A stretch of 64,000 nucleotides of DNA from Dyella sp. ASV24 (GTDB lineage Bacteria; Pseudomonadota; Gammaproteobacteria; Xanthomonadales; Rhodanobacteraceae), in the NCBI RefSeq assembly GCF_016428905.1, contig NZ_JAELTQ010000001.1, forward strand, positions 1 through 64,000, given 5' to 3'. Numbering within the stretch: position 1 is the stretch's first letter; every line of letters starts with the position of its first letter. The translations under genes were made by a program, and so were the position numbers. This document shows, piece after piece, positions 1-9,647 of this stretch. A model generated the notes under the pieces. It had not been told where the DNA came from. It did not search any database and saw nothing but the letters and a program-made list of their open reading frames with translations.

Positions 1-488
1 CGGCGCACCCACAGCTTCTGCTTGTGCGACCACTCATTGCGACGAACGATACGGATGCCGTTGCGCGCCAGTTCCGGCAGGATCTTGTCGTTGAGGATGG
101 CGTACTGGCGTTCGATCTGCTTATGCGTGATCTCGCTGATCTCGGCGAGCGCTTTGCGAGGCGTTACACCGTCGGAGCCGACAATTTCGTGATCGAACGC
201 GATCTGGCTCTTGAGTCCGGCCACGCGGATCTCGAAGAACTCGTCCATATTGCTGGAGAAGATCAGCAGGAACTTGAGGCGTTCGAGGATAGGTTTGCTT
301 TCATCCAGTGCCTGCTCGAGCACACGAATGTTGAACTGCAACTGCGACAGTTCACGGTTGATATAGAGCGAGGGGTCGTTGAGATCCGGCGCCACAGCGG
401 CGGGCGGGGTTTCGGTCGGTGCAGGGCGCACAGGTTCGGCGGCCACGGTGTCGCGCTCGGGGCTGTTACGGACGACATCGGTACTCAT
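1..488 (-). CDS. ppk1: Polyphosphate kinase 1, N-terminal part (runs off the window)
   Basis: Only the first 162 codons are in the window; the gene continues past base 1. After an Ala/Pro-rich leader of about 35 residues the translation enters the N-terminal domain of polyphosphate kinase: LYINRELSQLQFN, RVLEQALDE, then a run ending SSNMDEFFEIRVAGLK. Ppk1 polymerises the gamma-phosphate of ATP into polyphosphate at the inner membrane; the N domain helps bind ATP. The catalytic histidines lie outside the window. The ATG at 488 is chosen because the conserved domain begins soon after it and no family-like sequence lies upstream. The family call is firm; completeness cannot be judged. Confidence 0.9.
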   Translation of the reverse strand, partial: MSTDVVRNSPERDTVAAEPVRPAPTETPPAAVAPDLNDPSLYINRELSQLQFNIRVLEQALDESKPILERLKFLLIFSSNMDEFFEIRVAGLKSQIAFDHEIVGSDGVTPRKALAEISEITHKQIERQYAILNDKILPELARNGIRIVRRNEWSHKQKLWVR

Positions 489-627
489 CGGTTCACCGTT
501 TGGCAAGCGGGCGCGGCGGTGCCGCGCGGTCCGCAAAGGAACATAGTACGGCTCCGATAACTACCGGGCCATGGCAGCGCAGCACAGGGATTGCACTGTC
601 ACGCCTCCGACATATTGCACATCGCAG

Positions 628-645
628 CTGACGTAACCATGACAG
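628..645 (-). promoter_or_regulatory. Candidate Pho box upstream of ppk1
   Basis: Read on the minus strand this is CTGTCATGGTTACGTCAG. The first half matches the PhoB half-site CTGTCAT exactly; after a 4-nt spacer the second half keeps the GTCA core. It lies about 140 nt upstream of the ppk1 start in the same orientation, and ppk is PhoB-controlled in some proteobacteria. One half-site is weak, so this is a suggestion only. Confidence 0.3.
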
Positions 646-692
646 TGCATGCACTTATGTCACGAACTTGTGATCGGATGCGCCGCCAGCTT

Positions 693-1517
693 TTATGCTG
701 CGGGTGAGGCGAGATAACGGCTGGGCGCCATGCCAAGCACGCGCCGGAAGGCTGCGGTGAATGCGCTGGGGTTACCGTAACCAAGGTCCACCGCGACCTG
801 CGTGATGGCCTCGCCGTTACCCAGTCGCGTCAGCGCGGAGAGCAGACAGGCCTGCTGTCGCCACGCGGTAAAGCTCATACCGGTTTCCTCACGAAACGTA
901 CGCGTGAAATGGCGACGACTCATGCCTGCCTGACGCGCCATATCGTCGATCTTCACTTCCTGCGAGGGTTGTTCCAGCAGTTGGCGACACAGCGTAGCGA
1001 GGCGCTTTTCGCGGGGCAGCGGTGTGCTGAGCGGCAACACGGGCATGCGGCGGATCTCGTCCAGCAGCAGGCCCATGACGCGCCCGTCGCGTCCGTCGAG
1101 TTCGTACTCGGCAGGCAGGTCCACCGCTTCCATCAACAGCTCGTGGAGCAGGGGAGAGACCGCAATGACCTGGCAGTGGGAGGCAAGGCCAGCCGCACGT
1201 GCCGCCTCGGGCGTTACATAGGCGCTGCGGGTGCTCACCGGGCCGCCCATATGCACTTCATGCGTTACGCCGGGGGGAATCCACAGTGCCCGCCGTGGCG
1301 GCACCACCCAGCTGCCTTCGCTGGTGACGGTGGTCACCACGCCGGTGGAGGCGTAGAGCAATTGTCCGCGCCGATGCGAATGCGGGGGCAATACATGGTG
1401 CGGGGGGTATTCGTTGCCCGTCGCGATCACGTCGCGGGGTGTCTGGTCATACGCTTCGGCGCGGGCGTTGCGCACGGGTTTGGCCCATTTTCGACAGAAA
1501 TTGACCCGGTGATGCAT
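693..1517 (-). CDS. AraC-family transcriptional regulator with N-terminal cupin
   Basis: A 274-residue regulator. Residues about 30-95 form an AraC-type cupin sensor (PPHHVLPPHSHRRGQLLYAS, then WVVPPRRALWIPPGVTHEV). The C-terminal 100 residues carry two helix-turn-helix motifs (IDDMARQAGMSRRHFTRTFR and ITQVAVDLGYGNPSAFTAAF) followed by the usual MAPSRY end. The ligand is unknown. The reading frame stays open further upstream, but the ATG at 1517 gives a family-typical length. It is divergent from the MFS transporter at 1603, and regulators of this subfamily often control the adjacent efflux gene, so it probably regulates that pump (inference). A start a few codons further in is possible. Confidence 0.85.
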   Translation of the reverse strand: MHHRVNFCRKWAKPVRNARAEAYDQTPRDVIATGNEYPPHHVLPPHSHRRGQLLYASTGVVTTVTSEGSWVVPPRRALWIPPGVTHEVHMGGPVSTRSAYVTPEAARAAGLASHCQVIAVSPLLHELLMEAVDLPAEYELDGRDGRVMGLLLDEIRRMPVLPLSTPLPREKRLATLCRQLLEQPSQEVKIDDMARQAGMSRRHFTRTFREETGMSFTAWRQQACLLSALTRLGNGEAITQVAVDLGYGNPSAFTAAFRRVLGMAPSRYLASPAA

Positions 1518-1602
1518 GCGGGCCGGCGCCGCCCACTTTATGGTGAGGTCCCCACGGACGCAAGCGCGTCGTGTTGCCGCACATCCACCCCCACGAGTCA
1601 TC

Positions 1603-2856
1603 ATGCAAACCCGCGTCGAAGACATGCCGCTGGCCGTCGAGCCACCTGCCGTACCGCCCGTTGTCGCGTCTGCTGCCCAGGCCGAGCACACCACGGAATT
1701 CCGCATCCTCGGAGCGATCAGCTTCTCGCACCTGCTCAACGACATGATCCAGTCGTTGATCCTGGCGATCTATCCGATCCTCAAGAGCGGCTTCAATCTC
1801 AGCTTCGCCCAGATCGGCACGATCACGCTGACTTACCAGATCACCGCGTCGCTGCTGCAGCCAGCGGTGGGCCTGATCACCGACAAAAAGCCGATGCCGT
1901 ATTCCTTGCCCATCGGCATGGGCTTCACGCTGTGCGGCCTGTTGCTGCTGGCGACAGCACCGAACTTTGCGGTGCTGCTCGTCGCGGCGGCGCTGGTGGG
2001 CACGGGCTCGTCGGTGTTCCATCCGGAGTCCTCGCGCGTGGCGCGCATGGCATCCGGTGGACGCCATGGCTTGGCGCAGTCGCTGTTCCAGGTAGGCGGC
2101 AATGCGGGCGCCTCGCTGGGCCCATTGCTGGCGGCTTGGATCATCGTGCCGCACGGGCGCGGCAGCGTCGCGTGGTTTGCACTGGCGGCGCTGCTGGCCA
2201 TCGTGGTGCTGCTGCAAGTGAGCCGCTGGTATCGCGATCACCACGCGGTACGTGGCAAGCCGAAGGGGCGCAGCGCCTCGCACATCGTGCTATCGCAGGC
2301 GCAGGTGGTGTGGTCGCTGGTGATTCTCGGCCTGCTGATCTTCTCCAAGTACTTCTATCTGGCGAGCATCAGCAGCTATTACACGTTCTTCCTGATCCAT
2401 AAGTTCGGCGTGTCCGTGCAGAACGCGCAGGCACACCTGTTCGTGTTTCTGTTCGCCGTAGCGGTGGGCGCACTGATCGGCGGGCCAGTCGGCGACCGCA
2501 TTGGCCGCAAATGGGTGATCTGGGCGTCTATTCTCGGCGTGGCGCCGTTCACGCTGATCCTTCCGCATGCCAGCTTGTTCTGGACAGGCGTGCTTACGGT
2601 GATCATCGGCCTGATCCTGGCCTCTGCGTTCTCGGCCATCCTGGTCTATGCGCAGGAACTGATTCCGGGTCGTGTGGGTACGGTATCCGGCCTGTTCTTC
2701 GGTTTCGCCTTCGGTATGGGCGGCATCGGCGCGGCGGTGCTGGGACACATCGCGGATGCGCGTGGCATCGAGTACGTGTATGGGCTGTGCGCTTACTTGC
2801 CGCTGATCGGCATCATCACGGCGTTTCTTCCCAACCTGGAAGGCAAGCGCGGGTGA
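1603..2856 (+). CDS. fsr: MFS transporter, fosmidomycin-resistance (Fsr) type
   Basis: A 417-residue major facilitator with about 12 hydrophobic segments, close in length to Fsr of E. coli (about 406). Typical of the Fsr group are FSHLLNDMIQSLILAIYPIL in the first helix, the FHPESSRVARMASGGRHGLA stretch, and GGPVGDRIGRKWVIW in the central loop. Fsr-type pumps export small drugs such as fosmidomycin by proton antiport across the inner membrane; the natural substrate here is not known. The ATG at 1603 is preferred over the one at 1516, which would overlap the divergent araC gene and add a non-hydrophobic arginine-rich leader. A strong hairpin terminator follows at 2941. Confidence 0.85.
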   Translation: MQTRVEDMPLAVEPPAVPPVVASAAQAEHTTEFRILGAISFSHLLNDMIQSLILAIYPILKSGFNLSFAQIGTITLTYQITASLLQPAVGLITDKKPMPYSLPIGMGFTLCGLLLLATAPNFAVLLVAAALVGTGSSVFHPESSRVARMASGGRHGLAQSLFQVGGNAGASLGPLLAAWIIVPHGRGSVAWFALAALLAIVVLLQVSRWYRDHHAVRGKPKGRSASHIVLSQAQVVWSLVILGLLIFSKYFYLASISSYYTFFLIHKFGVSVQNAQAHLFVFLFAVAVGALIGGPVGDRIGRKWVIWASILGVAPFTLILPHASLFWTGVLTVIIGLILASAFSAILVYAQELIPGRVGTVSGLFFGFAFGMGGIGAAVLGHIADARGIEYVYGLCAYLPLIGIITAFLPNLEGKRG

Positions 2857-2940
2857 ATGAGCCGTGTCACGAGGCCGCCTCCATGGCGATGCTCAAGGAG
2901 CTCGCTAGGGGCGAGTAGCCTGAGTTGGTTCTGCTCAGTC

Positions 2941-2981
2941 GAAACGAAGAAGGCAGCCTTTATGGCTGCCTTCTTCGTTTC
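2941..2981. terminator. Bidirectional rho-independent terminator
   Basis: A perfect 18-bp inverted repeat (2941-2958 with 2964-2981) around a 5-nt loop. The outer stem is A-rich on one side and T-rich on the other, so it can work both for the MFS gene and for the convergent murB gene. Confidence 0.85.
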
Positions 2982-3053
2982 CGTTTGATCAATATTTACT
3001 GGCGCTTACCGTGTTGCCCTGCAACCTCAAACATCGGCCGCGGTGCACGTGCA

Positions 3054-4094
3054 TCACACCACCACCGGCTCCGGCTCCAGCCGCACGCCAAACTTGGCGC
3101 GAACACCTTCAATCACCTTCTGTGCAAAGGCCCACAGCTCGGCACCCGTGGCGCGACCGTGATTCACCAGCACCAACGAATGGCGGTTGGAGATGCCTGC
3201 ATCACCGTCGCGCATACCCTTGAAACCGCTGGTTTCGATCAGCCACGCGGCGGAGAGCTTCCAGCGTCCGTCACTGCCCACCCACGACACCAGTTCCGGA
3301 TGCTCGCGTTTCAGCGCTTCGCCCAGCGAAGCGTCGACAATGGGGTTCTTGAAGAAGCTGCCGGCATTGCCGATCACGGCCGGATCCGGCAGTTTTTTCG
3401 TGCGCAGATGCACCACCGCTTCAGCCACGTGGAAGGGCGCCGGCTTGGCGATACCCATGTGGGCCAACTCTTCGCGGATGCCCGCGTAGTCCAGTCGCAA
3501 CTCACGGGAGCGGGGCAGGGCGAAGCGCACGGCGGTGACGATGTAACGCCCCGGCTGATGCTTGAACACCGAATCGCGATAGGCGAAAGCACAGGCGGCG
3601 CGATCGAGCACGGCCACGCGCTGCTCCTGGGTGTCCCAGGCTTCCACGCTTTCTATGAACTCGGCGACTTCCGTGCCGTACGCGCCGATGTTCTGGATCG
3701 GTGCAGCACCCACCGTACCTGGGATCAGGATCAGGTTTTCCAACCCGGCAAAGCCCTGGCCCAGCGTCCAGCGTACGAAGTCGTCCCAGCGCTCGCCTGC
3801 TGCTACGGCGATGTGTGCGACTTCACCGTCCTGTTCCACCTGAACGCCGCGCGTGGCCATGGCCAGCACAGTAGCGTCGACATCGCCGGTAAACAGCATG
3901 TTGCTGCCTTCACCCAGCACCAGCAGTTTGCCGTTGCGTACGGCAGGGAAGTCCAACAGCTCGGTGAGCTTCGATGCGTCGTGGATCTCTGCCAGCAGGC
4001 GCGCGCGCGCATCGACGCGCAGCGTGTTGCGCGTGCCGAGTGGAGCGTTTTCGATCAGTGTGTAGCCACCCATGTCAATGCGCTCAACCGGCAT
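3054..4094 (-). CDS. murB: UDP-N-acetylenolpyruvoylglucosamine reductase MurB
   Basis: A 346-residue type I MurB, matching the family length (E. coli 342). It uses NADPH and FAD to reduce the enolpyruvyl group to lactyl, giving UDP-MurNAc in cytoplasmic peptidoglycan synthesis. The FAD-binding region includes [10 protein letters not shown] and the stretch [20 protein letters not shown]. Catalytic positions are present: Arg in YRDSVFK, Ser in [10 protein letters not shown] and a C-terminal Glu in LEPEPVVV. The ATG at 4094 is chosen because an N-terminus [13 protein letters not shown] suits the family; it overlaps the end of pyrD by 11 nt, so the two are cotranscribed and probably translationally coupled. 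The frame is open ten codons further up. Confidence 0.95.
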   Translation of the reverse strand: MPVERIDMGGYTLIENAPLGTRNTLRVDARARLLAEIHDASKLTELLDFPAVRNGKLLVLGEGSNMLFTGDVDATVLAMATRGVQVEQDGEVAHIAVAAGERWDDFVRWTLGQGFAGLENLILIPGTVGAAPIQNIGAYGTEVAEFIESVEAWDTQEQRVAVLDRAACAFAYRDSVFKHQPGRYIVTAVRFALPRSRELRLDYAGIREELAHMGIAKPAPFHVAEAVVHLRTKKLPDPAVIGNAGSFFKNPIVDASLGEALKREHPELVSWVGSDGRWKLSAAWLIETSGFKGMRDGDAGISNRHSLVLVNHGRATGAELWAFAQKVIEGVRAKFGVRLEPEPVVV

Positions 4095-5121
4095 GGGTAT
4101 CCTCCCGCTGATGACGGATCGCATCGACGCATTCGGCGATCAGTGTCGGGCCGCGATAGACCATGCCGGAGTAGATCTGCACCAGCGAGGCGCCCGCATC
4201 GATCTTTTCCGCAGCGTTGTTGCCGTCGAGGATGCCGCCTACGCCGATGATGTCCAACTGGTTACCCACGCGCTGGCGCATGCCGCGCAACACCGCCGTG
4301 GATCGGGCGAACAAAGGCTTGCCGGAAACGCCGCCGATTTCGTGGCCATGCGGGTCGTCCGCCACGGAAGAATGATCAATCGTCGTGTTGGTACAGATCA
4401 CGCCGTCTACTTTCGCGGCCAATAGCACTTCGGCGATGGCGTCCAGCTCGGTGTCGCTCAGGTCTGGCGCAATCTTCAGTAGCATCGGCCTGCGTGCGCC
4501 GGTCTGCGAGCCCAGACGCTCCTGTGCTTCGCGCAAGGTCTCGATAAAGCGGCGCAGCGTGGCCTCTTCCTGCAGGTCGCGCAGCCCCTGCGTATTGGGC
4601 GAGGAGATGTTCACCGTGATGTAGCTGGCAAGCGCATAGACGCGCTCCAGGCAGAACAGATAATCGTCCACGGCCTTCTCGTTGGGCGTGTCCTTGTTCT
4701 TGCCGATATTGATGCCGAGCACACCGCGATAGCTGGACTTCTGCACGTTGCGCACCAGCGCATCCACGCCGTCGTTATTGAAGCCGAGGCGGTTGATCAC
4801 CGCCTGGTGACGGGGCAGGCGGAACATGCGTGGCTTGTCGTTGCCCAACTGCGGGCGCGGCGTGGTGGTACCCACCTCGACAAAGCCGAAGCCCAGCGCG
4901 CCCAGCGCGTCCAGATGGTCGGCATTCTTGTCCAGGCCGGCAGCAAGCCCCACGGGGTTGGGAAAGCGAACGCCGAATGCCGTGGTGGGCAACTCGACGG
5001 GCGGCTTGGCCACGATATGCAGGAAGTTGCTGCGATGGGCGACGTCGAGGCCGTAAAGGGTCGCGCGGTGCGCGGCCTCGGCGTCGAGTGCAAACAGTAG
5101 TGGGCGGATAAGGTTGTACAT
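4084..5121 (-). CDS. pyrD: Dihydroorotate dehydrogenase (quinone), class 2
   Basis: A 345-residue class 2 enzyme (E. coli PyrD 336). It oxidises dihydroorotate to orotate with FMN and passes electrons to the quinone pool; the amphipathic N-terminus ([20 protein letters not shown]) attaches it to the inner membrane. FMN and catalytic motifs are visible: [31 protein letters not shown] with the class 2 catalytic Ser, and the phosphate-binding [15 protein letters not shown] plus [13 protein letters not shown]. It lies upstream of murB in one transcript and three bases beyond the end of the methyltransferase gene upstream. Confidence 0.95.
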   Translation of the reverse strand: MYNLIRPLLFALDAEAAHRATLYGLDVAHRSNFLHIVAKPPVELPTTAFGVRFPNPVGLAAGLDKNADHLDALGALGFGFVEVGTTTPRPQLGNDKPRMFRLPRHQAVINRLGFNNDGVDALVRNVQKSSYRGVLGINIGKNKDTPNEKAVDDYLFCLERVYALASYITVNISSPNTQGLRDLQEEATLRRFIETLREAQERLGSQTGARRPMLLKIAPDLSDTELDAIAEVLLAAKVDGVICTNTTIDHSSVADDPHGHEIGGVSGKPLFARSTAVLRGMRQRVGNQLDIIGVGGILDGNNAAEKIDAGASLVQIYSGMVYRGPTLIAECVDAIRHQREDTHAG

Positions 5122-5123
5122 AG

Positions 5124-5891
5124 TCAGTTGAGCTTGCCCACGTAGATGACGGTGTCGTAATCAAAGCTGATGCGCCCATTCACCGCGCAGCGGTCGAACA
5201 GCTCGCGCAACGCGCGCATCATGGGTTCGTGTTGCGGCTGCCCTTCGCGCGGTGCATAGGACGATGAAAGCAGGCGGCCAGCCAGGCCGTCGTAGTCCAG
5301 CAGCTGGCCATGATCGAAGCGGCCCATGGCAAGGTAGCCATCGCCGAACCAGGCGCGCATGCTGGGCTCATCGCCGTAGCGTTCTGCCACGCTGGTGTAA
5401 TCCGTACCGTAGTGCTTGAGCAGGGCTTCATAGCCTTCGAGGAAAGGTGTGCCCACCAGGCGACGGGAATTCCAGATGATGGCCACCAGCCCCTTGGGGC
5501 TCAGGATGCGCCGGAACTCCTCGCGCGTCGCGTCCTTGTCGAACCAGTGGAAGGCCTGCGCGACCGTGATGAGGTCGATGCTCGCATCGCCCAGCCCGGT
5601 AGCCGTGGCACGGCCATCGACGGCGCTGAAGCGCGGGTCATCGCCCAGCCAGCTCTCCGCCGCCTCGCGCATGGGCGCATTCGGCTCCACCGCGATCACG
5701 CAGTAACCGCCGTCGAGAAACAGCTTGCTGGAAATACCGGTGCCGGCGCCGATGTCCGCCACTTGCCACGTCGGCGTGATGCCAAACGTGTCCTGCAACC
5801 ATGCCAGCATCGTGACGGGATAGTCGGGCCGATAACGCACGTAATCGGCGACGCGGTCGCTGAAGCGTTCGGTGGACTTGAGATCGGTCAT
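5124..5891 (-). CDS. Class I SAM-dependent methyltransferase
   Basis: A 255-residue protein from the ATG at 5891. The Rossmann core shows motif [16 protein letters not shown], an acidic motif II end ([10 protein letters not shown]) and motif [13 protein letters not shown], as in the UbiE/Trm9-like Methyltransf_11 group that acts on small molecules. No motif tells the substrate. Its start is 4 nt after the stop of the SDR gene, so they are cotranscribed. An open reading frame continues 12 codons further up into the SDR gene, but [21 protein letters not shown] is the family-like N-terminus. The substrate is unknown. Confidence 0.8.
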   Translation of the reverse strand: MTDLKSTERFSDRVADYVRYRPDYPVTMLAWLQDTFGITPTWQVADIGAGTGISSKLFLDGGYCVIAVEPNAPMREAAESWLGDDPRFSAVDGRATATGLGDASIDLITVAQAFHWFDKDATREEFRRILSPKGLVAIIWNSRRLVGTPFLEGYEALLKHYGTDYTSVAERYGDEPSMRAWFGDGYLAMGRFDHGQLLDYDGLAGRLLSSSYAPREGQPQHEPMMRALRELFDRCAVNGRISFDYDTVIYVGKLN

Positions 5892-5895
5892 GGCA

Positions 5896-6687
5896 TTACC
5901 CCGTGAGCAATTGGCCGCCGTCGACACACAGCGTCTGGCCGGTGATCCAGCTGGCGAACGGTGAGGCGAGGAATAACGCGGTATGGGCGATTTCCTCCGG
6001 CTTGCCGAAACGGCCGAAGGGAATCTTCGCCAGCGTACGCTGATAAAGCTCCGGCGCTTCCGTTTTACGCCGATCCCACAACCCGTCCGGAAACTCGATG
6101 GAACCCGGCGCGATAGCGTTTACGCGGATGCGGTGTTCGGCCAGCGTCAGCGCCTGTGAGGTGGTGTACTGATTCAGCGCGGCCTTGACCGCCGCATACG
6201 CCGGGCCGCGCACGCCAGGATGAAAGGCAGCAATGGACGAGGTATGCAAGATGGAGCCATGCGATGACGCCTTGAGCCAGGGCAGGGCATGGCGTGAGGC
6301 GCGTACGGCAGCCATCAGGTCGATATGGAAACCGGCGGCCCAGCCGTCGTCATCGTCGCTGAAGCCGTAGCCGCTGGCATTGTTGACCAGCACGTCGATA
6401 CCGCCGAGTACCTCGGCGGCGTCGTGGATGTAGCGCTCGATAGATGCAGCGTCGCCAAGGTCACAGCTTTGTGTGTGCACTGTCACGCCGTGGGAGGCGA
6501 TGGCATGGCGTACTTCGGCCAGCGCGTCCTCGCCACGTGCACATACCGAGATGAATGCACCCGCCTGGGCGAAGGCCAGCGCGATGCTGCGCCCGATACC
6601 TTTGCTGCCGCCACAGATGACGACGCGATATCCGCGAAAATCGAAGGCTGTGGAAGCCTCGCCTGTCGTTTCTCGCGTATCTGCCAT
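5896..6687 (-). CDS. SDR-family NAD(P)-dependent oxidoreductase
   Basis: A 263-residue classical short-chain dehydrogenase. The nucleotide-binding glycine motif is GGSKGIG (first Gly in place of the commoner Thr), followed by LVNNASG, catalytic Ser in HTSSIAAF, the YAAVK catalytic Tyr-Lys pair, and the C-terminal SWITGQTLCVDGGQL. It should reduce or oxidise a carbonyl/alcohol with NAD(P)H; the substrate cannot be read from sequence. A run of acidic residues after the NNAS motif (SDDDDGW) is unusual. The ATG at 6687 is preferred over the more upstream one, which adds a Cys/Ser-rich leader overlapping the neighbouring gene. It is in a likely operon with the methyltransferase. Confidence 0.85.
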   Translation of the reverse strand: MADTRETTGEASTAFDFRGYRVVICGGSKGIGRSIALAFAQAGAFISVCARGEDALAEVRHAIASHGVTVHTQSCDLGDAASIERYIHDAAEVLGGIDVLVNNASGYGFSDDDDGWAAGFHIDLMAAVRASRHALPWLKASSHGSILHTSSIAAFHPGVRGPAYAAVKAALNQYTTSQALTLAEHRIRVNAIAPGSIEFPDGLWDRRKTEAPELYQRTLAKIPFGRFGKPEEIAHTALFLASPFASWITGQTLCVDGGQLLTG

Positions 6688-6694
6688 GATCGTT

Positions 6695-6994
6695 TCAGTG
6701 CAAGTGACTGGCGCCGACGCGGAGGCCAAACGCGATGAATGCGATGACAAACAGCGCACCAAGCACCGTAAAAACAATTTGCGTATAGCCCAGGATCAGC
6801 CCGGCGAGCGCCAGCCCATCACCGTCTACAGCGCCTTGCGGTGCCCGTCGGATTTCCTTGCGCGCCATGTGGCCACAAACCACCGCGACGATGGCGCCGA
6901 CCACGGGCAGCAGAAGCCATGCGGCAATGCCAAACACCAGGCTGACCACCGCTAGCTGGTTGGTCGTGCGTTGAGTAGCGGGCTGGTAGCTCAT
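6695..6994 (-). CDS. DUF4190-type small membrane protein
   Basis: A 99-residue protein with two hydrophobic segments (LAVVSLVFGIAAWLLLPVVG and LGYTQIVFTVLGALFVIAFI) separated by a short basic loop, GHMARKEIRR. The layout TNQLAVVSLVFGI, then GHMARKEIRR, then GDGLALAGLILGY is the DUF4190 pattern. A good ribosome binding site, AGGAGGTG, precedes the ATG at 6994. The role is unknown; these proteins are often near envelope or signalling genes. It ends 7 nt before the SDR start and may be cotranscribed with it. Confidence 0.75.
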   Translation of the reverse strand: MSYQPATQRTTNQLAVVSLVFGIAAWLLLPVVGAIVAVVCGHMARKEIRRAPQGAVDGDGLALAGLILGYTQIVFTVLGALFVIAFIAFGLRVGASHLH

Positions 6995-7065
6995 GGTTCC
7001 TGCACCTCCTGCGCACGTTGAAAAGAAGGGTGGCCGACAAGCGTCGGCCACCGGATGCCACGGTC

Positions 7066-8601
7066 TTACAGATCGAACTTGATGCCCTGCGCCAGCGGCA
7101 GCGAGTTCGAGTAGTTGATGGTGTTGGTCTGACGGCGCATGTAGACCTTCCATGCATCCGAACCCGACTCGCGACCACCGCCGGTTTCCTTCTCGCCACC
7201 GAAAGCGCCGCCAATTTCCGCACCGGACGTGCCGATGTTGACGTTGGCGATGCCGCAGTCGGAACCCGCCGAGGACAGATACTGCTCGGCCGACTTCAGG
7301 TTCTGCGTGAAGATGGCCGAGGACAAGCCCTGCGGCACGCTGTTCTGCAGATCGATGGCTTCATCCAGCGTCTTGAACGGCATCACATAGAGGATCGGCG
7401 CAAAGGTTTCCGTCTGCACCACTTCGTCGCTGTTCTTGACGCCAGTGATGATGGTCGGCAGCACGAAGTTGCCCTTGCGATCGGTGAGCGCGGCACCGCC
7501 AGTGCGCACCGTACCGCCTGCGGCCTTGGCCTTCTCCACAGCGCCGAGGTAAGCCTGCACGGCTTCCTTGCTGTTGAGCGGACCCATCAGCGTGGTGGCC
7601 AGCGTCGGGTCGCCGATCTTGCCTTCCACCTGCTTGTACGCAGTGACCAGCTTGTCGGTCACTTCGGCGGCAATGGATTCGTGCACGAACAGGCGACGCG
7701 TGGTGGTGCAGCGCTGGCCGGCCGTGCCGACGGCGCCGAACACAATGGCCGGAATGGCGAGCTTCAGATCCGCACTTTCGTCCAGGATGATGGCGTTGTT
7801 GCCGCCCAGCTCCAGCAGCGAGCGGCCCATGCGCTTGGCGACGCGCTCACCCACATGGCGACCCACCTTGGTGGAGCCGGTGAAGCTGATCAGCGGGATG
7901 CGATGGTCGTCCACGAACGCCTGCGAAATGTCGGTGCCGGCGTCGTTGAACAGGAAGAAGATGTCCGGGAAGCCGGCTTCCTTCAAGGCGTCGTTGCAGA
8001 TCTTCATCGTCGCGATGGCCGACAGCGGTGTCTTCGGCGACGGCTTCCAGATGCAGATATCACCGCAGATACCGGCAAGGAACGCATTCCACGCCCACAC
8101 CGCCACCGGGAAGTTGAACGCACTGATGATGCCCACCAGGCCCAGCGGCTGGTACTGCTCGTACATGCGGTGACCAGGGCGTTCCGAATGCATGGTGTAG
8201 CCGTAAAGCATGCGGCTCTGGCCCACTGCGAAGTCGGCGATGTCGATCATCTCCTGCACTTCACCGTCGCCTTCGGGCTTGATCTTGCCCATTTCCAGCG
8301 CGACCAGCGAACCCAGGGCATCCTTATGCTTGCGCAACGCTTCGCCGCACAGGCGGATAGCTTCGCCACGGCGCGGAGCCGGCGTGGTACGCCACACCTT
8401 GAAGGCTTCCTGCGCACGCTTGACGATCAGTTCGTAGTCCGCCGCGCTCGATGCGTGCACCGAGGCAATCACGTCGCCGGTCGCCGGGTTCACCGGGTTC
8501 AGCGTGCCGGCATCGGTCGTCTTCGACCATTCGCCATTGCCCAGATAAGTGCCCGATTGCGTGTTGCCAAGACCGAGGGCAGTGAGGATTTCGTGGGACA
8601 T
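7066..8601 (-). CDS. ALDH7-family aldehyde dehydrogenase (aminoadipate-semialdehyde / piperidine-6-carboxylate type)
   Basis: A 511-residue NAD(P)-dependent aldehyde dehydrogenase. Family features are [19 protein letters not shown], the cofactor motif SFTGSTKVG, the general-base Glu in [12 protein letters not shown], and the nucleophilic Cys in [18 protein letters not shown]. The C-terminal stretches [20 protein letters not shown] and [11 protein letters not shown] are characteristic of ALDH7 (antiquitin), which oxidises alpha-aminoadipic semialdehyde in lysine breakdown. No other lysine-catabolism gene is nearby, so the physiological substrate is inferred from family only. It is a single gene ending 71 nt from the DUF4190 start. 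Confidence 0.85.
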   Translation of the reverse strand: MSHEILTALGLGNTQSGTYLGNGEWSKTTDAGTLNPVNPATGDVIASVHASSAADYELIVKRAQEAFKVWRTTPAPRRGEAIRLCGEALRKHKDALGSLVALEMGKIKPEGDGEVQEMIDIADFAVGQSRMLYGYTMHSERPGHRMYEQYQPLGLVGIISAFNFPVAVWAWNAFLAGICGDICIWKPSPKTPLSAIATMKICNDALKEAGFPDIFFLFNDAGTDISQAFVDDHRIPLISFTGSTKVGRHVGERVAKRMGRSLLELGGNNAIILDESADLKLAIPAIVFGAVGTAGQRCTTTRRLFVHESIAAEVTDKLVTAYKQVEGKIGDPTLATTLMGPLNSKEAVQAYLGAVEKAKAAGGTVRTGGAALTDRKGNFVLPTIITGVKNSDEVVQTETFAPILYVMPFKTLDEAIDLQNSVPQGLSSAIFTQNLKSAEQYLSSAGSDCGIANVNIGTSGAEIGGAFGGEKETGGGRESGSDAWKVYMRRQTNTINYSNSLPLAQGIKFDL

Positions 8602-8715
8602 GCTTCACTCCAGACCGTGGCGCGGGGATAGCGCCGGGATGAAAACGGCCATTCTAGCAGGGGCCCCGGACCGGGTTCGCGCCGCCCACCGTTCCATGCC
8701 AGAATTCACCCCGCT

Positions 8716-8792
8716 GCCCCCGTAGCTCAGCTGGATAGAGCGTCCCCCTCCTAAGGGGAAGGTCGTACGTTCGAATCGTATCGGGGGCACCA
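8716..8792 (+). tRNA. tRNA-Arg (anticodon CCT)
   Basis: A 77-nt cloverleaf with encoded CCA. The acceptor stem pairs GCCCCCG with CGGGGGC; the D arm is GCTC/GAGC; the anticodon stem TCCCC/GGGGA closes the loop CTCCTAA, giving anticodon CCT; the T loop is TTCGAAT. It reads AGG codons. An integrase remnant follows on the same strand, so the gene has probably served as an integration site. Confidence 0.95.
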
Positions 8793-8794
8793 TT
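8784..8794 (+). repeat. Candidate att repeat, left copy (3' end of tRNA-Arg)
   Basis: GGGGCACCATT spans the last nine bases of tRNA-Arg and the next two. The same 11 bp in the same orientation recur at 11525-11535. With a truncated integrase in between, this pair could be the attL/attR of a small tRNA-borne element. The repeat is short, so chance cannot be excluded. Confidence 0.4.
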
Positions 8795-8946
8795 CAGCTA
8801 TTCCGCACGATTCGGTTATCTGCCCGGAATCACCACGAAACGCCCGCGCTGCAAGGCTTGCGGGCGTTTTTGTCTCTACGGCTCTGCCCTTCAATTCCCC
8901 CATCCGCCCGGATGAACTCCCCAAAATTTCCCCATATGCCCTCCCC

Positions 8947-9231
8947 ATGGCGAGCATCCAGAAATCTGGCAACAAGTGGCGCGTGCAGGTCTATGTAAAA
9001 GGCCAGCGCGACTCGGCATCCTTCCGGACCAAGCAGGAGGTATCCGCTTGGGCGCTGACCCGCGAGGCCGAGCTGGGTGGCAAGAAGCTCCCCGACAAGA
9101 CCTTCGGCGAAGCCATGAAGGACCATGAGCGCAATGTTGCGACGCACCTTGGGGGGCGCTGGGAGCTTACGCGCCTGAAGGTCTTCCAGGAGTCATCGCT
9201 CGCGCGTCGCAAGCTGGCCAGCCTGGCCTGA
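8947..9231 (+). pseudogene. Truncated phage-type tyrosine integrase (N-terminal fragment)
   Basis: A 94-residue open frame whose whole length looks like the start of phage/island integrases: the arm-DNA-binding segment IQKSGNKWRVQVYVKGQRDS, ASFRTKQEVSAWALTREAEL, then core-binding sequence ending ARRKLASLA. The frame stops there; the core-binding and catalytic domains with the R-H-R-Y residues are absent and are not found in the next 400 nt. It lies 154 nt after tRNA-Arg in the orientation expected of an island integrase. It is therefore read as a dead remnant. Confidence 0.75.
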
Positions 9232-9301
9232 TCAGGATGTGGCGAGACCGTGATGTGACCGGGCGCGGCGGCATGTCGAAGTTGGACGTGCTGTACGCGC
9301 T

Positions 9302-9437
9302 TCAGTCGGTCGATTTTTCACCGAGGCCGGCATGGAAAAGACGACGTATGCCGTTGCACGGCTGCAGGATGTCGTCGGAGGAACGAATGTTCCGAGGATC
9401 ATTGTCCAGCAGTGGAATGCTGGCATGGCAGTCTCCA
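9302..9437 (-). pseudogene. Degenerate partial copy of the unknown gene at 11672-11974
   Basis: On the minus strand, ASIPLLDNDPRNIRSSDDI matches ASIPLLESDPRNIRSSDDI of the 100-residue protein encoded at 11672-11974, and both frames end in STD followed by TGA. The nucleotide similarity runs from 9302 to about 9437 and lines up with 11672 to about 11811 in the same orientation. Upstream of ASIPLL the similarity is lost, so this copy keeps only the C-terminal half. The two copies flank the acyltransferase gene as an imperfect direct repeat. The rest of 9232-9647 holds no recognisable gene. Confidence 0.55.
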
Positions 9438-9647
9438 CGAAGTCTGGAAGAAGCACTTCGGGTACAACAGTGGCGTGATCCGCCGGACTTCGTGCTAATT
9501 AGCATCGACCTTGAACTAACCTGTCACCGTCTCCGGCCAGGCTGGCCCCTATCTGGATGTTCAAGGGTAATCTGGAGCTATTCGCAAAGAGCGCGCCATC
9601 GCAGCCGATCGGCTGCGGAACGGCGGTTACTTCGTACGAGGTAGCGG

